Positions 49,267 through 64,000 of a DNA stretch of 64,000 nucleotides are shown here, piece after piece (positions within the stretch are counted from its first letter, which is position 1; each line of letters opens with the position of its first letter). The stretch spans positions 11,174,410-11,238,409 of the forward strand of contig OX439127.1 in NCBI GenBank assembly GCA_949318235.1, in the 5' to 3' direction. The notes under the pieces were generated by a model. It was not told the origin of the DNA, made no database searches, and saw only the letters and a program-made list of their open reading frames with translations. Source of the DNA: Ecdyonurus torrentis. Lineage: Eukaryota > Arthropoda > Insecta > Ephemeroptera > Heptageniidae. The position numbers were made by a program, and so were the translations under genes.

Positions 49267-51148
49267 CTATTGAATAAAAAGAAGAAAAAAATGTTGTAAA
49301 CTTCTTGTTGTTGAACTCAATATAACGTGATGACATTACAGATGACCCCATGCACCGCACACGTTCACTGGAAATCCGCAGAACATCCGCCTTTTTTTTT
49401 TCTACTTCATTTTTTATTCCTCTCTTTATTTTTTATAATGTAACAGATTTGTTTAGTTTTCATTACTTTTTTTTTTTTTTTTTTTGAGCTCTGGGCGGGA
49501 AAGTATAATAAACTCTAATATGTACCTCTTTAAGAAATCAATGATAAAACAATTCTTCGACCAAAAGAGGCCTTAAATTTGTCATTTTTTTGATGTTTCA
49601 CGTGTGAAGCAAATATAAGAACAGGATAAAAAATATTTGCGCGCATCGTTATGGGCGTTTCGATGCAAACTATATTTTATGATGATTGTTAATACTGATA
49701 TATAAAAATATGTAAGTTGCAAACGCTGAACAATGAAAGACAAAATGTATAAAGGTGTCAATAATATGATAGGAGTGGTAAAAAATAGGAAGGTAGGGAG
49801 TACTGTTTCACACGAGAAACTTAACCCTTGCTGACGTTACAATAATTATCGATGTATAAGAATATTATACACGGATGTTTTATATATATATAAAAAAATA
49901 TATATATAAAAATATGAAATGCTGACTTGACAATATTGTAGTTTCTCGCAATAACAAATATTATTGCTCATTCATCCATAATTTATTAAATATAAAGCAC
50001 CATATAGAAAAAAAAAATCTCTTCAAATAAAATAATATACTGCTCATTAGTTCACTCATATTTTATTCTGTCAATTTTATGTGCTTAATTAATAATACTC
50101 TTCCCCCGTAATTGCTGGTTCATGATTTCTCTGAAAGAAAGATTTTTTTTTAATATCTTTTTTTTTTTTTATAATCGCGATTGAAACTTCAACAGAATTT
50201 GTTGTAATTTATTATATTTTAAAAAATACATACGTTCGCATATATTTTAAATAGTATTTTTTTTTTAACTTTTTTTTAAACTTAAAATTACGTACGTTTC
50301 AATATTTATAATTGATTCCCCACCAATTAAGGTAAAAGAAAATTGTCAGAAAATTCCTAATATTTGGTTCTGCGATGAGAATACACTTAAAAATTTTAAA
50401 AATATAAAGGACGAAAGATCCTTTGCGGATTCCAGCGGTCGTAATTGTGTGTGGTGCATTAAGATCTCCGTTTTACTAAGCAACACGTCATGAGGGTTAG
50501 GAACTTTGGAAGTGAGAGGGAAGGGTTGGATTGATCAAGGAATAAGGAAACAAACATACCTTTTAATCTGGCTTCGTCCTTGATTTTAATTAATGTTAGA
50601 CTGATTATTTTATTATTTATAAATGGTTGTATTTTTTTTTCGTCTCAATGATTTTAATTCATGATGATTTTTAATATAATATTTCTGTTCCCATTATGTT
50701 CATACAAGCCAAATTTCTTCCATTGGACGCTATAATATTTTATTCATAAATATTTATTTAAAGAGGGAGTTTTGTATTGTTAACTCTGATGGTTTGAATT
50801 TTGTTTTAAAAAGAAAATCTATTAGTTTTGACCCTCTTATATAAACTCAATTCTTAATATCCTTAGGGTTTTACTGACAATTGCTTTTTCACAAAGAACA
50901 ACAAAATTGTTAGGTTTGGGAATATGATGTGTCCTGATGGTGGCTTAAAATATACTGACGATATCGAGTTTATATTTCATCCCAAAGCAAGCAAGCAAAG
51001 CAAAGTACCACCATAGTTTATAGCAGAAAACCTATAGTAGTTGCTCCTGTTTATTTGTATTCGTTCCCTTGGGAAGTGCAAGACCCTGCGAAACTCATTA
51101 GCTGGGAGATGGTGGGCACTGGCCAACATTGACGCACCCGCGGGCTAT
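49267..51148. other. FOXP intron, no further exon seen
   Basis: Sequence upstream of the first recognised FOXP exon. No additional FOXP coding segment (for example the glutamine-rich region) was found on the minus strand. AT-rich with several T runs. Confidence 0.55.
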
Positions 51149-51301
51149 TTACTTGACCAGTCTGAGCTTGTGTAGCGCGTGTACTGTACGTAAGTCCGCG
51201 AGCGAGGCCAAACCCTCATCCAGCCAAAAGTTACCATCAGCTCCATTTACTATCTCAACCCTTCTTGCTCTCCCCAAGTCAACTTCAAAACTAAATTTCA
51301 T
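51149..51301 (-). other. 50-codon open frame in a GC-richer block
   Basis: From ATG (51299-51301) to TAA (51149-51151) the frame reads MKFSFEVDLGRARRVEIVNG, ADGNFWLDEGLASLADLRTV and HALHKLRLVK. Codon content looks protein-like and the block (about 51050-51300) is GC-richer than the surrounding intron. I recognise no family. It could be an exon, a degraded transposon fragment or chance. It lies near the right edge of unit 1 and has no second copy inside the window. Confidence 0.3.
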
Positions 51302-51930
51302 CAATGTAATCAGTAAAATGAAAGATTTTTAGACTCTTCAAGTTTTTTTTTTTTTTTTTTTTCTTTCAATTCTTCATTCTTCACTTCTTTCTTCCAGTGC
51401 TTTTAAATAATTTATAAATTCAAAGAAAATAATATGAGTATAATATAATTAATAAAATATTTTGAAATTATTACTGCTATTATAAAGTGATAGTTTTATT
51501 TATTTTATTAATTTAAATGTATTTGCTTTAAAAAAATTTAAACTTCAAACAATTTTAAAGAAAAATAGAGCATATTATTTTAATAGTAACTGCAATAGCA
51601 AATATTTTTATTGATTTTTTTTTCATAGTGTGTTTTCATTTCTTGGATCTTCTTGCTGTCTTCAGTTTTCTTTCTTGTTCCTGATCTTGATTTTCTTGAA
51701 ATATTTTTATATCTCGATTTCTCGCCTAAATTTTTAGATATTTAGAAAGTGCAAACTGTGGGCCCACAGATATTTACCTGCCTACCTACCTCATTCTATA
51801 ATTGTTTTAATATTGATATTTATTATTATTACTAAAGCCGCCCAGAGTATAATTCATCGTTGTAGGAGCGAAGTTGCGCGATGCATGGGTGACAAATAAA
51901 ATTTGATGCGATATCATGATGATGATTTGA
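51302..51930. other. End of unit 1, no gene seen
   Basis: AT-rich DNA with a T run near 51343-51362. A slightly GC-richer stretch at 51760-51920 precedes the junction, ending 'gatgatgatttga' immediately before the repeat of unit sequence. Confidence 0.5.
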
Positions 51931-51939
51931 TATCAAGTG

Positions 51940-60159
<8,220 letters not shown>

Positions 60160-60469
60160 CTATGCTTCAAGAGTTTCATCTCCTACATCAGGAGCCATGG
60201 ACAAATCCTCAGCTACATCTTCATCATCCACATCTGATTCCATGCTGAGTTCTAAACTTTCCGCAGCTACACGAGCGCTATGATCTGTCATCCCTGAACC
60301 ACCAAATTCTCTATCGTCTGTCAAATCATCAGCCATGTCATCAGCATCCATGCCTTGTTCCAACATCTCACGTTTGATGAGGTGTGATAGACCCATTCCA
60401 CCATTCTCTAGTGATTGTGGCCCTCCCAGTGGCTCTTGCTTAATATGCAGTGAGCCATCAAGGCTGGAT
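60160..60469 (-). CDS. FOXP last coding exon, unit 2
   Basis: Same as 38196-38505: IKQEPLGG segment, acidic tail and TAG stop. No amino-acid difference seen. A candidate AATAAA lies at 60083-60088. Confidence 0.92.
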
Positions 60470-61154
60470 CTAAAACAAAAATTCCAATAGTGAGATTTTT
60501 GACTAGCTTTTTTAAATGTAAGTTATAATTTTAAAAGATTACAACGTTGGCTGTAAATAAATCTTTGGCAAAAATTCAAACTTGAACATTATAGATTAAT
60601 TAAGATTTACAAGTGTAAGCTAATAAATAATATATAAATAAAGAAAGTTATATCACCTGTACCTGTGCTCTCCTGAAGGTGAAGTCCCCTTCTCTGGACT
60701 GGATGCTGTTATAGTGCTCATTGTGTTGTTTAGGAAAGGAAGATTGCTGTCCGCAAGTGCAGCCTGCAACATCATTTATTTTAATTATTCATCGCAATAT
60801 ATATATATTTTTTAACAAAGCTTTGAAGGGTAGGAAACTCACTATCAATTTGACTGTAGGTCTAAAAAATTTAATTTTATTATTATTTTAAGATTATTAA
60901 AGAGAGAAAAAAAATCTCAGGTAACAATTAAATAATACATTCCTACACTTTACTCATATATTTTCTACACTATGGAAGTATTAGAAATTTGCAACTTATG
61001 ATCCATGAAAATTTAGAAAGTTACATTACCTCAGTATAATTCTCACACTGGACATTCTTGAAAAGAATAAACAAAAACTTTTGTTACTAAATATTCTAAA
61101 TGTTTGTTAAGCTTGATAAAGTATAATAACAAAAAGAAGAAGAAGCAAAGAAAG

Positions 61155-61191
<37 letters not shown>

Positions 61192-61816
61192 AAACATATT
61201 TTGTTTAAAGAAATGATTGAATGTTCATTTTTCAGCATATTATTATAATACCATAGTTTGCAATGGACAGTATCATAAAATATTTTAGGTGTTTCCCAAC
61301 TTACCTGAAGACTTGCATTCAGTGCATCCCCATAGAGGGTCGGACTCTGGGTCAAGGTGGGACTTTTGGTCTGCACTCCCCTAAAAGATCAAAACAAAAT
61401 ATTGCTTTAATAAACAGAATTGACAGTTTGGTTCAAAGGTTTTGCTTTTCAAATACAATAAATGTATTTAAAAAGCATGTCAAAAATTTTAAAAGAATTT
61501 AAAAAGAGTTTTAAAAATACCTTTTTCTCTAATAAAAAAACTTACCATAATAAAAATGTGCGACTCCCTAATAGTTTTTTTAGACTTTCGAACTAATTTC
61601 TCATATAATTTCTGTTATATTGCTTGTTTCAAAACTCGCTTTCAATTTATTTACATAAAACTTATTATCATTTTTTTAAATTATATTTTTACTAAATAAT
61701 TTTCAACATTACAAATGAAAAATTTTATTCTCATTAAGTAATATTTGTTGCATTAGTTTTTATTTATAATATCACTCTCATTATGGAGAAAAAACATTTA
61801 AGTTACATGCATTGGT

Positions 61817-61851
<35 letters not shown>

Positions 61852-61937
61852 CTTATTAAATCATGCATTTTAGATCCTATAATATGAATACATATTCATT
61901 TAAATCTTTTTACGTTTAAAATCTGTAATATTTATTC

Positions 61938-62027
<90 letters not shown>

Positions 62028-63927
62028 ATTATATATCAATTTAATTACAATTATTTGCATCGTAGTTATAAGAATACATTTTTTCTTAATACTTAAAATC
62101 TTATTAAAAATGTATTGGCTATTAATTAAAAAATATGTATCGTTTTTTTATTTTCATTTTATGTTGTAAAAAATAATCAGCTAACATGAAAAAAAAAAAT
62201 TGATTAATTATTAAAAGCACTGAAATTATTTTGAATTATTTATTTATTAAACTGTAATATAGAAACAAGCAATAAGCAGTTAATTATTGAGTAAAAATCG
62301 TGCAGTTTTTTTTAATAAAACCCGCAAGATTATAAAGCACAATGTTTCACAGTGATCATAATACCTGATGATTTTTTGTGAAGTTCTGAGGCATCAAATT
62401 TACTGACTAGTTTCGGAGTTACTTATCGATAAGTTTTTGTTGTAAAATATTATTTTAAAAAAAATTAAGAAAAAAAAAATATGATCACTTGTGAAGCATT
62501 CTGACTAAAGTAAAAAGTGTATAAAAAAATAGTGTAAAATTTTAAAAGTTAAAAAAAGAGACATCAAAATTACAAAGAACAGAGAATTATATAAAAATAG
62601 ATTTTAAAATCATATAAAATTTTAGAATATATATATTTTATAACAAAATATATATACGTAAAAATTTTAATACCAGCTACCAAATACCTGTTCTTTGATT
62701 GCAGTATATATACCTATACCTTATTTACAGCTTAACTTGTAAGAATTTCCAACCTCTCCTATATACCTTAATGCTATAATTAAGTTATATCAACAACATA
62801 AATACATTATGAAATGTATCAATATTAGCACATTTTCGTAAACAAAAATCCTGTGTTAAACAATTTGTAATATCATGGTATTTTCAAAATGAAACGCAAA
62901 AAAACAAAAAAAAAACAAAAGAAAAAAGTCACAGTTCAGTTTTGATGACAAAATGATTATGCGTTCGACACCCTACCAAGACAAGAATGATGCAAGGATA
63001 CAGATGGAGATGCAGGGATCTACACAACTAATAACCAACTATCTAGCTACACTAGCTATCTAGCCAGTCCATGGCAAAGGGACCCTCCTCGTACATGAGT
63101 TTGGCTCCCTCCGAGGGACGACATGGCCATATACATAGCAAGATATGGCCATTAAGTGCTTTTTCTCTACATATCTACGAGAAACAATGGATTTTTTTTT
63201 ATATTTATTTTGTGGCATAACAGGATTATTTTTGTGGGGTTTTATAGGAGGAGTTGATCCAATAAAAGGAGGAACAACAAAATGGACAATTGATGACATT
63301 TAATCCAGCACTGATGCAGTTTACAGCATTTACACTTACACGCCAACACACACATATATTGCTGCCCTAATTTTGCAAACTATAAGAAGCTATAAGAAGC
63401 CGTTCAATTTGAAAAGAAATGCTCTGATATAGCCTATGTACAATTTTTTTTTCTAATGTGGGCATTACAACAGACAAGGTGCAATTTGAAATTTTACTTT
63501 ATAAGCATTTAATGGGCAACATAAAATTGTTGAATTTATAAGCCTTAATGGACAATTATCATGCATTATTGTTAAACTATTAAATGCTTGCTGCTTTTCT
63601 CAAACAATTCTAAACAAGAAACATTCATTCCCACAAATATTGTGACATTGGGGTGTAATTTAAGGCCCACAGACAACAAACTAAGCAGCAGAGCGCAGCA
63701 GTGGTCATCAGCGCCAGCAGCAAAGTTTCTAAAAAGTCAGTGCTTGCTTACTGTGCGGAGAGGTGGGGTGGAGTGGGTGATGGGGTGGGGTCATATTTCC
63801 GGGGTCGGCCACGAGACAGATGGCGTCGCTTGACAAACTCTGCGTCATCCACCATCCAGAAGGAGCCAAAGTCGTCTTCATAGCGCACAAAACACTTGTG
63901 CAGTGACAGATTGGTGCGGATCGCGTT
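60160..63927 (-). CDS. FOXP, second copy (3' exons; continues off the window)
   Basis: Unit 2 repeats the FOXP 3' exons: 63752-63927 (alternative exon 8b), 61305-61380, 60663-60763 (or from 60657) and 60160-60469 with the stop at 60160-60162. I see no amino-acid change from unit 1 in these exons. The canonical exon 8a and everything upstream would lie beyond base 64000. If the duplication is real, this copy is the one nearer the FOXP 5' exons and might be the one producing full-length protein, leaving unit 1 as a 3' remnant; if it is an assembly artefact, both are alleles of one gene. Confidence 0.9.
60657..60763 (-). CDS. FOXP penultimate exon, unit 2
   Basis: Counterpart of 38693-38799, again with two in-frame donors (ending at 60657 or 60663). 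Confidence 0.87.
61305..61380 (-). CDS. FOXP exon after the forkhead, unit 2
   Basis: Counterpart of 39331-39406, encoding [20 protein letters not shown] and NASLQ. The adjacent intronic A run (about 61156-61187) is longer than in unit 1. Confidence 0.92.
61941..62018. repeat. (TA)n microsatellite, unit 2
   Basis: About 78 bp here against about 60 bp at the equivalent tract in unit 1 (39979-40038). Confidence 0.93.
63052..63166 (-). CDS. Candidate alternative last exon, unit 2
   Basis: Counterpart of 41073-41187, ending [17 protein letters not shown] and TAG. Identity with unit 1 adds no independent support, because the copies are too young. Confidence 0.38.
63752..63927 (-). CDS. FOXP alternative forkhead exon 8b, unit 2
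   Basis: Counterpart of 41773-41948 with the same splice sites and protein ([13 protein letters not shown] to RGRPRKY). Its canonical partner 8a should follow just beyond the window, near 64350. Confidence 0.9.
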
Positions 63928-64000
63928 CTGTATACATACACCACCAAGAAAGAGAAAAGAGAGTAAAAGACAAAGTTTTTAAAAGAGAAAAAAGGTAGAG

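Overview
This window looks like nuclear DNA from an AT-rich invertebrate bilaterian. It has intron-split genes with GT-AG junctions, long (TA)n, (CT)n and poly(A/T) tracts, many short transposable-element remnants, and no operon-like packing. The only gene family I recognise with confidence is FOXP. It has the invertebrate-type leucine zipper and two alternative forkhead exons, an arrangement reported to date from the base of Bilateria. I cannot assign a phylum.

Bases 1-29,953 are accessory, repeat-dominated DNA. They hold a foldback-type element with two ~420-bp inverted arms (3890-5490), several non-LTR retrotransposon 3' ends, a U6 snRNA piece fused to a poly(A) tail (10012-10100), a tRNA-headed SINE (11823-12225), and a family of short elements bounded by TTAA (12701-13043, 14203-14845, 22435-22760). 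There are also several hairpin elements. Two old, diverged and rearranged segments (A, about 8.5-15.2 kb plus 17.8-18.4 kb; B, about 19.2-24.7 kb) share sequence. They act as natural empty-site controls for several insertions. Segment A alone carries an intact 276-codon reading frame of unknown function (16955-17785, minus strand).

Bases 29,954-51,930 form a ~21.98-kb unit holding the 3' half of a FOXP gene on the minus strand: eleven spliced exons plus one alternative exon, running from just before the C2H2 zinc finger to the stop codon, followed by ~8 kb of 3' flank. The exon phases join into one continuous frame of 520 residues. The fifth conserved forkhead segment exists in two phase-compatible versions (42369-42493 and 41773-41948). 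A candidate alternative last exon (41073-41187) is also phase-compatible with the second version.

At 51,931 the sequence restarts at the equivalent of 29,954 and repeats the unit to the end of the window. The coding exons I compared are unchanged and the repeats differ mainly in tract length. This is either a very young tandem duplication cutting through FOXP or a duplicated haplotype left in the assembly. The 5' exons of FOXP (glutamine-rich region, promoter) are not in this window.
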